From Thiohalocapsa marina (GTDB lineage Bacteria > Pseudomonadota > Gammaproteobacteria > Chromatiales > Chromatiaceae), in the NCBI RefSeq assembly GCF_008632335.1, contig NZ_VWXX01000001.1:1-64000 (forward strand): 64,000 nucleotides of DNA, written 5' to 3'. The position numbers and the translations under genes were made by a program. Numbering within the stretch: the stretch's first letter is position 1; each line of letters starts with the position of its first letter. The notes under the pieces were generated by a model, which was not told the origin of the DNA, did no database searches, and saw only the letters and a list, made by a program, of their open reading frames with translations. This document shows, piece after piece, positions 8,341-18,586 of the stretch.

Positions 8341-11211
8341 ATGAGCGCCTTGCTCCAGTTGTTCCGATCCTCATCCGCCTTCTATGGCGGCAATGCGGCC
8401 TTCATCGAGGACCTCTACGAACGGTATCTAAAGGATCCGGAGAGCGTCGATCTCGCCTGGCGGCGGCGCTTCGACGCCATGCCCCGGGAGGCGGCCAACG
8501 AGGTCCCGCACGGCCCGGTGCGGGAGAACTTCGAGCGGCTCGCCAGCGAGAGCCGCATCCGCGCCCGCAACCGGCACATCGACCGCCTGGCACCGGCGGC
8601 GGCAGAGAAGCAGTCCGCCGTGCTGCGGCTGATCAACGCCTACCGCTACCGCGGCCACCAGGTCGCCGACCTGGATCCGCTGAAGCTGCGACCGACACCC
8701 CGGGTGCCGGACCTGGAGCCCGGCTATCACAACCTCGACGACGGCGATCTGGATCTGGTATTCCACACCGGCTCGCTGTACGCGCCCAACCGCATGCCGC
8801 TGCGGCAGATCCTGGACCTGGTGAGGCGTATCTACTGCGGCCCGGTGGGCTCGGAGTACATGCACATCACCAACACGGCAGAGAAGCGCTGGATCCAGAA
8901 GCGACTGGAGGGTTACCAGGGTCGGCCGGAACTGGACGCGGCAGACCGGCGCTGGCTGCTGACCTTGCTGACGGCGGCAGAGGGACTGGAGAAGTACCTG
9001 CACACCAAGTACGTCGGACAGAAGCGCTTCTCGCTCGAGGGTGGCGAGGCGCTGATCCCGCTGATGGACGAGCTGATCCAGCGCGCTGGCCGCAAGGGGC
9101 TGCGCGAGATCGTCATCGGCATGGCCCATCGCGGCCGGCTGAACCTGCTGGTGAACATCCTCGGCAAGCCGCCCCAGGAGATCTTTGCGGAGTTCGAGGG
9201 CAAGGTGCCGCTGAATCCGCGGCAGCTCGCCGGCGACGTCAAGTACCACATGGGCTTCGCCAGCGATGTCGAGACCCCCGGCGGTATCGTTCACCTGGCG
9301 CTGGGGTTCAACCCGTCGCACCTGGAGATCATCGATCCGGTCATCCAGGGGTCGGTGCGCGCCCGCCAGCGTCGTCGCGGCGATCGCACCGGCGAGCAGG
9401 TGATGCCGGTGCTGATCCATGGCGATGCCGCCTTCGCCGGCCAGGGCGTGGTGACCGAGACCCTGCAACTGTCCCAGACCCGTAGCTATGGTACCGGCGG
9501 CACCGTGCATGTGGTGGTGAACAACCAGATCGGCTTCACCACCAGCAATCCGCTGGACACCCGCTCGACCCAGTACTGCACCGACGTGGCCAAGATGGTG
9601 CAGGCGCCGGTGTTCCACGTGAACGGCGATGACCCGGAGGCGGTGATCTTCGTCACCCGCATGGCGCTGGACTATCGCAACCAGTTCCGCAAGGACGTCG
9701 TCATCGACCTGGTCTGCTATCGCCGGCTCGGCCACAACGAGGCCGATGAACCCTCCGTCACCCAGCCGATGATGTACAGGAAGATCCGCGAGCGGCCCAC
9801 GTCGCGGGCGGTCTACGCCGACCGGCTCATCGACGACGGCGTGCTCAGCCGCGACGATGCCGCGGGCCTGATCGAGGACTACCGCAACTCCATCGAGCAC
9901 GGCATCGTCGTGGCGCGACCGGTGCTTTGTGGCCTGGACAACGCCTACCGCGTGGACTGGCGTGCCTGCGCCGGCGATGACTGGCAGGCGCCGGCGGATA
10001 CCCGCGTGCCGCGCGACCAGCTGCAGGCGCTGGCGGAACGCCTGCTGCAGGTGCCGGAGGGCTTCGAGCTGCATCCGCGGGTGGACAAGATCTGGGCCGA
10101 GCGCCGCAAGATGGCCCAGGGCGACCAGCTGGGCAACTGGGGATTCGCCGAGAATCTGGCCTATGCCACGCTGCTTGAGGCCGGCTACCCGGTGCGCCTG
10201 TCCGGGCAGGATGCCGGCCGCGGCACCTTTTTTCATCGCCATGCCAAGGTCCATTGCCAGGCCACCGGCAACGACTACACCCCATTGCAGCATCTGTCCG
10301 CAGACCAGGGCGCCTTCATCGCCATCGACTCCATCCTGTCGGAAGAGGCGGTGCTCGGCTACGAGTACGGCTTCGCCACCGCCGAGCCCAATGCCCTGAC
10401 CGTGTGGGAGGCGCAGTTCGGCGATTTCGCCAACGGCGCGCAGGTGGTCATCGACCAGTTCATCACCTCCGCCGGCACCAAGTGGGGCCTGGAGTGCGGC
10501 CTGGTGATGCTGCTGCCCCACGGGCTGGAGGGCCAGGGTGCGGAGCACTCCTCCGCCCGGCTGGAGCGCTACCTGCAGCTCTGCGCCGAGCACAACATCC
10601 AGGTCTGCGTGCCCACCACGCCGGCGCAGATGTTCCACCTGCTGCGGCGGCAGCTGGTGCGCGACTACCGGCGTCCGCTGATCGTCATGACACCGAAGAG
10701 CCTGCTGCGGCACCGGCTGGCGGTCTCTTCGCTGGAGGAACTGGCGGACGGGGGCTTCCAGACCATCATCCCGGAGGTCGACCCCATCGAACCAGCGCAG
10801 GTGCAGCGCCTCGTCTGCTGCAGCGGCAAGGTCTACTACGACCTGCTGGAGGCACGGCGGGCCCGCGGGCTGACGGATGTGGCCATCCTGCGCATCGAGC
10901 AGCTGTACCCGTTCCCGAAGGAGGCCTTTGCCGAGGCCATCGCCGGCTATCCGGACACCCGGGAGATCATCTGGTGTCAGGAAGAGGCGCAGAACCAGGG
11001 CGCCTGGGATCAGATCAAGCACCGCTTCCACGACTTGATTGTCGACGGCAAGCAGCCCTACTACGTTGGCAGGCCGGCCTCCGCCGCACCCGCCGTGGGC
11101 CACCGCGCGGTCCATGTAGAACAGCAAGAACGCCTGATCGACGAAGCCCTGACCGGGCGCATCAATCCGGTGTTGAACCGACGTATCCCCACACAGGAGG
11201 TCGGAGCCTGA
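8341..11211 (+). CDS. sucA: 2-oxoglutarate dehydrogenase E1 component SucA
   Basis: SucA is the thiamine-diphosphate-dependent E1 subunit of the 2-oxoglutarate dehydrogenase complex; it decarboxylates 2-oxoglutarate and passes succinyl to the lipoyl arm of SucB. At 956 residues it has the normal length. It shows the N-terminal E2-binding region ([19 protein letters not shown]), [38 protein letters not shown], the TPP/Mg site around [14 protein letters not shown] and [14 protein letters not shown], and [12 protein letters not shown]. The ATG at 8341 gives the family-typical N-terminus; the frame is open 14 codons further up. sucB follows after 80 bases. The TCA-cycle complex is therefore present, but its E3 gene is not adjacent. 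Confidence 0.96.
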   Translation: MSALLQLFRSSSAFYGGNAAFIEDLYERYLKDPESVDLAWRRRFDAMPREAANEVPHGPVRENFERLASESRIRARNRHIDRLAPAAAEKQSAVLRLINAYRYRGHQVADLDPLKLRPTPRVPDLEPGYHNLDDGDLDLVFHTGSLYAPNRMPLRQILDLVRRIYCGPVGSEYMHITNTAEKRWIQKRLEGYQGRPELDAADRRWLLTLLTAAEGLEKYLHTKYVGQKRFSLEGGEALIPLMDELIQRAGRKGLREIVIGMAHRGRLNLLVNILGKPPQEIFAEFEGKVPLNPRQLAGDVKYHMGFASDVETPGGIVHLALGFNPSHLEIIDPVIQGSVRARQRRRGDRTGEQVMPVLIHGDAAFAGQGVVTETLQLSQTRSYGTGGTVHVVVNNQIGFTTSNPLDTRSTQYCTDVAKMVQAPVFHVNGDDPEAVIFVTRMALDYRNQFRKDVVIDLVCYRRLGHNEADEPSVTQPMMYRKIRERPTSRAVYADRLIDDGVLSRDDAAGLIEDYRNSIEHGIVVARPVLCGLDNAYRVDWRACAGDDWQAPADTRVPRDQLQALAERLLQVPEGFELHPRVDKIWAERRKMAQGDQLGNWGFAENLAYATLLEAGYPVRLSGQDAGRGTFFHRHAKVHCQATGNDYTPLQHLSADQGAFIAIDSILSEEAVLGYEYGFATAEPNALTVWEAQFGDFANGAQVVIDQFITSAGTKWGLECGLVMLLPHGLEGQGAEHSSARLERYLQLCAEHNIQVCVPTTPAQMFHLLRRQLVRDYRRPLIVMTPKSLLRHRLAVSSLEELADGGFQTIIPEVDPIEPAQVQRLVCCSGKVYYDLLEARRARGLTDVAILRIEQLYPFPKEAFAEAIAGYPDTREIIWCQEEAQNQGAWDQIKHRFHDLIVDGKQPYYVGRPASAAPAVGHRAVHVEQQERLIDEALTGRINPVLNRRIPTQEVGA

Positions 11212-11291
11212 GCCCCCGGCCACAGCCTGCTCCAGGCCAACCGACCCAGCATCAACGCCGCCAAGCAAACGCCACCGGAAGAACAGAGGAA

Positions 11292-12617
<1,326 letters not shown>

Positions 12618-12650
12618 TACAACCGGTCAATCCGCCGCATCCGGGGCCTG

Positions 12651-12674
12651 TTCGGGTTCGGGTTCGGGTTCGGT
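12651..12674. repeat. Short hexamer tandem repeat TTCGGG
   Basis: Four consecutive TTCGGG units (the last ends in T) lie in the 212-base gap between sucB and the antiporter operon. The rest of the gap is GATCGG/CCGATC-rich and non-coding. No clear terminator is visible here. The repeat looks like slippage of a simple sequence. Confidence 0.6.
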
Positions 12675-12829
12675 CTGATCCCGGCCTGACGCCGATCCGG
12701 CCCCGTGATCCGCCGCCGATCGACACCGATGGCCGCCGATCGGCCCCGATGGCCTTGGGAATTGCGCATGTATCGTGTAGCATTCCGGTTTTCGCAAGGC
12801 GGCTGCCATTCGAACCGAGATCCTGACAC

Positions 12830-13312
12830 GTGGCCTATCTCATTCTGTCATCGCTGACTCTGCCCGCCTTCTGGCTGCTGCTGTCCGGCTTCTGGGACCA
12901 CGGTCTGCTGCTGGCCTTCGGTGCCCTGTCGGTGGTCATCGCCGCCGGCTTCGGCCTGCGCATGGAGCGCCTGGAGCCCACCTGCTACCGGCCTGCCATG
13001 CTGCTGCGCATCCCGGCCTACTGGGTCTGGCTCACCGGCGAGATCGTCAAGGCCAACATCGATGTGGTGAAGCGCATCTGGTGGCCGCAAGAGCATCCCA
13101 TCAGCCCGACCATGCAGCGGCTGCATTGCACCCAGCAGACCCTGCTCGGCAAGACCATCTACGCCAACTCCATCACCCTGACGCCGGGTACCGTCGCCAT
13201 CGAGGTCAGCGACAACGAGATCCTGGTGCATGCCCTGTCCGGCGCCGCGTTGCAGGATCTGGCAACGGGCGACATGGACCGCCGCGTGACCCGTCTGGAG
13301 GGCGCACGATGA
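12830..13312 (+). CDS. mrpE: Mrp-type Na+/H+ antiporter subunit E (MnhE/MbhA-like)
   Basis: First gene of a ten-gene operon for a multisubunit cation/proton antiporter in the inner membrane. The 160-residue protein has two hydrophobic N-terminal segments (LPAFWLLLSGFWDHGLLLAF, then VVIAAGFGL), followed by PAYWVWLTGEIVKANIDVV and the signature TLLGKTIYANSITLTPGTV of MrpE, with a cytoplasmic C-terminal domain. In Mrp and Mbh complexes this subunit has no known transport residues and is needed for assembly. A GTG start at 12830 fits; no ATG is near. Its stop overlaps the start of the next gene by four bases (ATGA), implying translational coupling. Confidence 0.92.
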   Translation: MAYLILSSLTLPAFWLLLSGFWDHGLLLAFGALSVVIAAGFGLRMERLEPTCYRPAMLLRIPAYWVWLTGEIVKANIDVVKRIWWPQEHPISPTMQRLHCTQQTLLGKTIYANSITLTPGTVAIEVSDNEILVHALSGAALQDLATGDMDRRVTRLEGAR

Positions 13313-13578
13313 TCTTTGCCGCCGCGGCCCTGGGCATCCTGGTGGTCATGGGACTGGCCCTGGCGCGCGCCTTCCTGGGACCGAGCGTCTACGACCGCAT
13401 CCTGGCGGTGAACATGTTCGGCACCAAGACCGTGCTGCTGATCGCGGTGTACGGCTTCCTGACCGAGCGGCCGGACTTTCTCGACATCGCCATCACCTAT
13501 GCGCTGATCAACTTCATCGGCATCATCGCCGTGCTCAAGTTCGTCGAGCGCCTGGACAACGGAACCCTGCCGGACTGA
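13309..13578 (+). CDS. mrpF: Mrp-type antiporter subunit F (MnhF/MbhB-like)
   Basis: A small membrane protein of 89 residues with three predicted helices: an N-terminal one (AAALGILVVMGLALARAF), TVLLIAVYGFLTE and ITYALINFIGIIAVLKFVE. The segment GPSVYDRILAVNMFGTKT is the family signature between helices one and two, where MrpF proteins carry the GP-x-DR-x-A-x-N pattern. It is a structural subunit of the antiporter membrane arm. The ATG overlaps the mrpE stop codon, so translation is probably coupled. The next subunit starts six bases after its stop. Confidence 0.92.
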   Translation: MIFAAAALGILVVMGLALARAFLGPSVYDRILAVNMFGTKTVLLIAVYGFLTERPDFLDIAITYALINFIGIIAVLKFVERLDNGTLPD

Positions 13579-13583
13579 CCCCC

Positions 13584-13904
13584 ATGGCACTGCTGCTGGA
13601 TCTCCTCACCACGCTACTGCTGGCCGCCGGTGTCTTCCTGGGCATCTCCGGCGGCGTCGGTGTCCATCGTTTTCCCGACTTCTACAGCCGCGTGCACGCC
13701 GCCGGCGTCACCGACACCCTGAGCGCCGGCTGCATCCTGCTGGGACTGATGTTGCAGGCCGGCCTGACCCTGATCAGCATGAAGCTCCTCTTCATCCTGC
13801 TGTTCCTGTGGTACACCAGCCCGGTGGCCAGCCATGCCCTGACTCGGGCGGCGGAGCACTCGGGCCTGAAGCCGGTGCTGTCCGAACCACGGGACGCGTC
13901 ATGA
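13584..13904 (+). CDS. mrpG: Mrp-type antiporter subunit G (MnhG/MbhC-like)
   Basis: This 106-residue membrane protein has three helices and the MrpG signature GVHRFPDFYSRVHAAG at residues about 26-41, followed by TDTLSAGCILLGLML. The C-terminal helix LKLLFILLF-type sequence leads into TSPVASHALTRAA, also family-typical. It is a structural component of the antiporter. It lies in the fixed order E-F-G and overlaps the next gene by four bases (ATGA at 13901). Confidence 0.92.
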   Translation: MALLLDLLTTLLLAAGVFLGISGGVGVHRFPDFYSRVHAAGVTDTLSAGCILLGLMLQAGLTLISMKLLFILLFLWYTSPVASHALTRAAEHSGLKPVLSEPRDAS

Positions 13905-14455
13905 CCCACCTGATCGACATCGTGCTGCTGACCTTCCTGGTCGCCACCGCCATCGCCATCGTGCGGCTGAACAGCCTGTTCGCGGTGGTGATGCTGTTCG
14001 GCATCTACAGCCTGATCACCGCCGGTGTGTTCATCGCGCTGGATGCGGTAGATGTGGCCTTCACCGAGGCGGCGGTGGGCGCTGGCATTTCCACCGTGCT
14101 GATGCTCGGCACCCTGGCGCTGGTGGGGCACCGGCAGGCACCGCAACAGCACTCCCGTGCGCTGCCGCTGACGGTGGTGGTGATCACCGGTGTCGTGCTG
14201 CTGTGGGGCACGGCGGACATGCCGCGGTTCGGCGATCCCGAGGCCCCGGTGCACCAGCATGTGGCGCCGCGCTACATCCAGGATTCGCCCGCCGAGGTCG
14301 GCGTGCCGAACATGGTCACCTCGGTGCTGGCCAGCTACCGCGGTTTCGACACCCTCGGCGAGACCGCGGTGGTGTTCACCGCCGGCGTTGCCGTGCTGGT
14401 ACTGCTGGGCCGGCGACGCCGGCAGCACAGGGACCCGGGCAGCAGCGGAGACTGA
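13901..14455 (+). CDS. DUF4040/MbhDE-like subunit (MrpA C-terminal-domain equivalent)
   Basis: The 184-residue protein corresponds to the C-terminal part of MrpA, which in Mbh-type complexes is encoded by separate mbhD and mbhE genes. The N-terminal half is a DUF4040 region with three helices and the acidic motif ALDAVDVAFTEAAVGAGIS. The C-terminal half has an extracytoplasmic loop (RYIQDSPAEVGVPNMVTSV), then GFDTLGETAVVFTAGVAVL, the MbhE-like signature. So D and E are fused here and stand alone, without the long NuoL-like half of MrpA. It overlaps mrpG by four bases and precedes the MrpB-like gene by two bases. Confidence 0.88.
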   Translation: MTHLIDIVLLTFLVATAIAIVRLNSLFAVVMLFGIYSLITAGVFIALDAVDVAFTEAAVGAGISTVLMLGTLALVGHRQAPQQHSRALPLTVVVITGVVLLWGTADMPRFGDPEAPVHQHVAPRYIQDSPAEVGVPNMVTSVLASYRGFDTLGETAVVFTAGVAVLVLLGRRRRQHRDPGSSGD

Positions 14456-14457
14456 CC

Positions 14458-14874
14458 ATGCAACGCGACTTCGTCCTGCGGATCATCGCCAAGCTGCTGA
14501 TCCCGTACATTCTGCTGTTCGCACTGTACGTACAATTCCATGGCGACTTCGGGCCCGGTGGCGGCTTCCAGGCCGGGGTCATCTTTGCCGCCGGCATCAT
14601 CCTCTACGCCCTGGTCAACGGCTTCGAGCAGGCGGTCCGCCTGGTGTCGCCACGCATCCTGCCGCCCATCGCCGCCTTCGGCGTGCTGCTCTACGGCGGC
14701 GTCGGCGTCGTGTCGATGCTGCGGGGGGGCGCGTTCCTGGACTACAACCTGCTGGCGCACGATCCGGTGCACGGGCAGCACTACGGCATCCTGCTGATCG
14801 AACTGGGGGTCGGCATCACCGTGGCCAGCATCATGCTCACCATCTTCTACGCCTTCATGGAGCGCAACCGCTGA
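14458..14874 (+). CDS. mrpB: Mrp-type antiporter subunit B (MnhB/MbhF-like)
   Basis: This 138-residue protein has four predicted helices and the MnhB signature YVQFHGDFGPGGGFQAGVI near residues 24-42, with the conserved G-x-GGGFQ-G-x. A second motif, GILLIELGVGITVASIMLTI, matches the C-terminal helix of the family. It is a membrane subunit of the antiporter close to the putative ion path contributed by the MrpA C-terminal part. The start ATG is at 14458, two bases after the previous stop; mrpC begins one base after its own stop. Confidence 0.92.
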   Translation: MQRDFVLRIIAKLLIPYILLFALYVQFHGDFGPGGGFQAGVIFAAGIILYALVNGFEQAVRLVSPRILPPIAAFGVLLYGGVGVVSMLRGGAFLDYNLLAHDPVHGQHYGILLIELGVGITVASIMLTIFYAFMERNR

Positions 14875-14875
14875 C

Positions 14876-15301
14876 ATGGAACTGCTGGGCCAGTACAACT
14901 ACTGGGTGGTGTTCTTCCTGATGATGACCGGCTTCTACGTGGTCATCGCCAGGGGCAATCTGGTGGCGAAGATCGTCGGCCTGAACATCTTCCAGACCTC
15001 GGTCTTCCTGCTCTACATCTCCATGGGCAAGGTCAGCGGCGGCACGGCGCCCATCGTGGCCGATCCGGGCAGCCTGTACTCCAACCCGCTGCCGCATGTG
15101 CTGATCCTCACCGCCATCGTGGTCGGCGTCGCCACCACCGCCCTGGGACTGGCGCTGGTGGTGCGCATCAAGGAGGCCTACGGCACCGTGGAAGAAGACG
15201 AGATCTACGCCCAGGACGATCCCCCGCACGGCAGCGCCCCAGCCCTGGCTCAGGGATCCGAGACGGCGACTGCGGATTCTGCCGGCGAGGCCCGACGGTG
15301 A
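14876..15301 (+). CDS. mrpC: Mrp-type antiporter subunit C (MnhC/MbhG, NuoK-like)
   Basis: This 141-residue protein is homologous to NuoK of complex I. Three helices are visible: YWVVFFLMMTGFYVVIA, LVAKIVGLNIFQTSVFLLYIS with the NuoK-like acidic/polar pattern partly replaced, and HVLILTAIVVGVATTALGLAL. The segment DPLPHVLILTAIVVG-like sequence (SNPLPHVLILTAIVVG) is the subunit C hallmark. A polar C-terminal tail of about 35 residues (EEDEIYAQDDPPHG and beyond) is longer than in many homologues. The gene overlaps the following D subunit by four bases (GTGA). Confidence 0.92.
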   Translation: MELLGQYNYWVVFFLMMTGFYVVIARGNLVAKIVGLNIFQTSVFLLYISMGKVSGGTAPIVADPGSLYSNPLPHVLILTAIVVGVATTALGLALVVRIKEAYGTVEEDEIYAQDDPPHGSAPALAQGSETATADSAGEARR

Positions 15302-16794
15302 GTCTCGGCACCGCCATCGCCCAGAACCTCCCGGCGCTGCAGGTAGTGCTGCCGCTGCTCGCCGCCCCGGTGTGCCTGCTGCTCGGCCGTGGGCGTGCGG
15401 CCTGGGCATGGGCCACGCTCGTGGCCTGGCTGGGTCTGCTGATCAGCCTGGCCCTGCTGCTGCAGGTGAGCGACGGCAGCGTGCTGCGCTATGCCTTCGG
15501 CGGCTGGGCCGCGCCCTGGGGCATCGAGTACGTGGTCGACCGCCTGGCGGCCATGGTGCTGCTGATCGTGTCGCTGATCGGCGCGCTGGTGCTGAGCTAT
15601 GCCCGCCACAGCGTCGATGCCGAGATCGATGCCGACCGGCAGCCGCTGTTCTACACCCTGCTGCTGTTGTGCCTGGCGGGTCTGCTGGGCATCGTCATCA
15701 CCGGCGACGCGTTCAACCTGTTCGTGTTGCTGGAGGTGTCGTCGCTGTCCACCTACGCCCTGATCAGCCTGGGGCGGAACCGGCGGGCGCTGACCGCCGC
15801 CTACCAGTACCTGGTGATGGGGACCATCGGCGCCACCTTCTACATCATCGGTGTCGGCCTGCTGTACATGGTCACCGGCACGCTGAACATGGCGGACCTT
15901 GCCCAGCGGCTGCCGGAACTGGCGCATCTGCGCACCGTGAAGACGGCCTTCGCCTTCATCAGCGTCGGCCTGGCGCTGAAACTGGCCATGTTTCCGCTGC
16001 ATCTGTGGCTGCCCAACGCCTACACCTATGCACCCTCGGTGGTCAGCGCCTTCCTGGCCGCCACCGCCACCAAGGTGGCCCTGTACGCCATGATCCGGAT
16101 GTTCTACACGGTATTCGGCGCCCCGTTCAGCTTCGGCACCATGCACGTGGAGTGGCTGATCCTGCCGTTGGCGGCGGCGGCGATCTTCATCGCTTCGGTG
16201 GTCGCGGTGTTCCAGCACGACATCAAGCGCATGCTGGCCTACTCGTCCGTGGCCCAGATCGGCTACATGCTGCTCGGCCTGGGCATGGTCAACCTCACCG
16301 GGCTCACCGCGAGCCTGCTGCACCTGTTCAACCACGCCCTGATGAAGGGCGCGCTCTTCCTGGCCCTGGGCGCGGTGGTCTACCGCATCGGTAGCACCAA
16401 TATCGAGCGCATGGGCGGCATCGCCCGAGAGATGCCCTGGACCATGGCCGCCTTCGTGGTGGGTGGGCTCAGCCTGATCGGCGTACCGCTGACCGTGGGC
16501 TTCGTCTCCAAGTGGTATCTGCTGCTGGGGGCGATGGAGAACGGCTGGTGGCCCCTGGTGATCCTGATCCTGGCCACCTCGCTCATCGCCGTGGTCTATG
16601 TCTGGCGGGTGGTCGAGGCGGCCTACTTCCGCGCGCGGCCGGCCGGTTCAGCACCGGTGTCTGAAGCGCCGCTGACACTGCTGGTGCCGATCTGGCTGCT
16701 GGCCCTTGCCAATGTCTATCTGGGCATCCATACCAGGCCCCTGATCGGCCTGGCCGGTAGCGCCGCCGCGGATCTGCTGGGGGTGGGCCCATGA
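15298..16794 (+). CDS. mrpD: Mrp-type antiporter subunit D (MbhH-like, NuoM/N family), first copy
   Basis: A 498-residue polytopic membrane protein of the NuoL/M/N proton-transporter family. FVLLEVSSLSTYALISLG contains the conserved glutamate of helix 5. LALKLAMFPLHLWLPNAY carries the helix 7 lysine and following HxWLP motif, and ATATKVALYAMIR carries a second membrane lysine. MLAYSSVAQIGYMLLGLG and LFNHALMKGALFLALG are the broken-helix region. All residues thought to carry protons in this family are present, so this subunit should be active. The GTG start at 15298 overlaps the mrpC stop. In Mbh-type order it occupies the place of MbhH. Confidence 0.93.
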   Translation: MSLGTAIAQNLPALQVVLPLLAAPVCLLLGRGRAAWAWATLVAWLGLLISLALLLQVSDGSVLRYAFGGWAAPWGIEYVVDRLAAMVLLIVSLIGALVLSYARHSVDAEIDADRQPLFYTLLLLCLAGLLGIVITGDAFNLFVLLEVSSLSTYALISLGRNRRALTAAYQYLVMGTIGATFYIIGVGLLYMVTGTLNMADLAQRLPELAHLRTVKTAFAFISVGLALKLAMFPLHLWLPNAYTYAPSVVSAFLAATATKVALYAMIRMFYTVFGAPFSFGTMHVEWLILPLAAAAIFIASVVAVFQHDIKRMLAYSSVAQIGYMLLGLGMVNLTGLTASLLHLFNHALMKGALFLALGAVVYRIGSTNIERMGGIAREMPWTMAAFVVGGLSLIGVPLTVGFVSKWYLLLGAMENGWWPLVILILATSLIAVVYVWRVVEAAYFRARPAGSAPVSEAPLTLLVPIWLLALANVYLGIHTRPLIGLAGSAAADLLGVGP

Positions 16795-18329
16795 CGGACT
16801 GGAATGCCATCGGCATCGTCCTTGCCCTGGTCATCCCGCTGGGGGCCATGGGGGGCATCTGGCTGTTCCACGGCAGGCCGGAGCAGCGCGAACGCGTCAC
16901 CCTGGTCGCCGCCGGGCTGCTGTTGCTGGTGGTGCTGAGCCTGCTGCCGTCGGTGCTGGCGGGGCTGCGCCCGGAGTGGGTGTTTGCCGAGCTGTTTCCC
17001 GGCATCGCCATCGCCTTTCGCGTCGAGCCCCTGGGCATGCTGTTCGCGCTAGTGGCGGCACTGCTGTGGCCGATCAACTCGGTCTACTCCATCGGCTACA
17101 TGCGCGGCAACAACGAACCGCACCAGACGCGCTTCTACGGCTACTTTGCGCTGGCGCTGTTCGCCACCATGGGCATCGCCTTCGCCGCCAATCTGGTGAC
17201 CCTGTTCGTCTTCTACGAGCTGCTCACCCTGTCCACCTATCCGCTGGTGACGCACAAGGGCAACGATGCGGCCCGTGCCGCCGGACGCGTCTACCTGGGC
17301 ATCCTCATCACCACCTCCATCGGCCTGCTGCTGCCGGCCATCCTGTGGGTGTGGAGCCTGACCGGTACCACCGACTTCACCGTCGGCGGCCTTGTGGGCG
17401 ACAAGCTGCAGGGTCCCTGGCTCGGGCTGCTGCTGTTCCTGTTCATGTTCGGTATCGGCAAGGCGGCGCTGATGCCCATCCACCGCTGGTTGCCGGCGGC
17501 GATGGTGGCGCCGACCCCGGTCAGCGCGCTGCTGCACGCGGTGGCGGTGGTCAAGGCCGGTGTCTTCAGCGTGGTCAAGGTCATCGTCTACGTGTTCGGC
17601 GTCGACAGTCTGCACGCCGTGCCCGCGGCCTCCTGGCTGCTGTACGTGGCCGGTTTCACCATCATCGTGGCCTCGCTGATCGCGTTGCGACAGGACAACC
17701 TGAAGCGCCGGCTGGCCTACTCCACCATCAGCCAGCTGTCCTATGTCGTGCTCGGCGCAGCCATCCTGGCACCGGTCTCCATCATCGGTGCGGCCCTGCA
17801 CATCGTCGCCCACGCCTTCGGCAAGATCACCCTGTTCTTTGCCGCCGGCTCCATCTATACCGCGGCGCACAAGACCGAGATCTCACAGTTGCGCGGCATC
17901 GGCTGGCGCATGCCCTGGACCATGACCGCCTTCAGCATCGGCGCCCTGTCCATGATCGGCGTGCCGCCCGCGGCGGGCTTCATCTCCAAGTGGTACATGC
18001 TGCTGGGGGCGTTCGAGACACAGCAGTTGTTCGCGGTCGGCGTCATCGTGCTGTCCACGGTACTGAATGCGGCCTACTTCCTGCCCATCATCTTCACCGC
18101 CTTTGCCCGACCGGCCGAGGATGATCCGGCCCAGCATGGCGAGGCACCCCGACCCATCGTCATCGCCCTGGCCTGTACCGCCGGGCTGACGGTGCTGTTC
18201 TTCCTGTTCCATCAGGTTCCGCTGGACCTTGCCGGACAACTGGTCGAGCTACCCCTGTCGGATGATTTCCAGCCGAACGGGTCCCAGCCGTACGTCCCAC
18301 CGTCAAACATTCCCCAGGCACTGCCATGA
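16791..18329 (+). CDS. NuoL/M/N-family antiporter subunit, second copy
   Basis: A 512-residue homologue of MrpD/NuoM, overlapping the previous gene by four bases. FVFYELLTLSTYPLVTHKG holds the conserved glutamate, GIGKAALMPIHRWLPAAM the helix 7 lysine and HRWLP, and AVAVVKAGVFSVVKV additional membrane lysines. RRLAYSTISQLSYVVLGA and HAFGKITLFFAAGSIYTAAHK match the discontinuous-helix region. The N-terminal block GYMRGNNEPHQTRFYGYFA resembles NuoL/MrpA-type sequence, so this protein may replace the NuoL-like half of MrpA that the operon otherwise lacks. The C-terminal tail is proline-rich and probably cytoplasmic or periplasmic. Proton translocation is likely. Confidence 0.92.
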   Translation: MTDWNAIGIVLALVIPLGAMGGIWLFHGRPEQRERVTLVAAGLLLLVVLSLLPSVLAGLRPEWVFAELFPGIAIAFRVEPLGMLFALVAALLWPINSVYSIGYMRGNNEPHQTRFYGYFALALFATMGIAFAANLVTLFVFYELLTLSTYPLVTHKGNDAARAAGRVYLGILITTSIGLLLPAILWVWSLTGTTDFTVGGLVGDKLQGPWLGLLLFLFMFGIGKAALMPIHRWLPAAMVAPTPVSALLHAVAVVKAGVFSVVKVIVYVFGVDSLHAVPAASWLLYVAGFTIIVASLIALRQDNLKRRLAYSTISQLSYVVLGAAILAPVSIIGAALHIVAHAFGKITLFFAAGSIYTAAHKTEISQLRGIGWRMPWTMTAFSIGALSMIGVPPAAGFISKWYMLLGAFETQQLFAVGVIVLSTVLNAAYFLPIIFTAFARPAEDDPAQHGEAPRPIVIALACTAGLTVLFFLFHQVPLDLAGQLVELPLSDDFQPNGSQPYVPPSNIPQALP

Positions 18330-18586
18330 GCGAGAAAAGGCACTGGCTCTATCGCAAGGAGAATCTGCCCAAGCTGTGGGCGTTGCAGATTCTGATCCTG
18401 GCCCTTGCCCTGGCGCCGGAGTTCTTCATCCAGCACCATGCCCATGTGGCCGGATCGGACTTCAGGCTGGATACCGGTTTCGGCTTCTTCGCCTGGTACG
18501 GCTTCGTCACCTGTGCGCTGATGGTGGTGGGAGCCAAACTGCTTGGCATCTTCCTGAAGCGCGAGGATACCTACTACGATGATTGA
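18326..18586 (+). CDS. Small membrane protein embedded in the antiporter operon
   Basis: This 86-residue protein overlaps the preceding antiporter gene by four bases and the following one by eight, so it is almost certainly translated with them. It has a basic N-terminus (EKRHWLYRKENLPK), one helix LWALQILILALALAPEFFI, a loop with HHAHVAGSDFRLDTGFGFF, and a second helix WYGFVTCALMVVGAKLLGIF. The tail is acidic. I do not recognise it as any of the canonical Mrp A-G subunits. Two-helix topology and position suggest an accessory subunit that joins the last antiporter module to the complex. Confidence 0.85.
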   Translation: MSEKRHWLYRKENLPKLWALQILILALALAPEFFIQHHAHVAGSDFRLDTGFGFFAWYGFVTCALMVVGAKLLGIFLKREDTYYDD

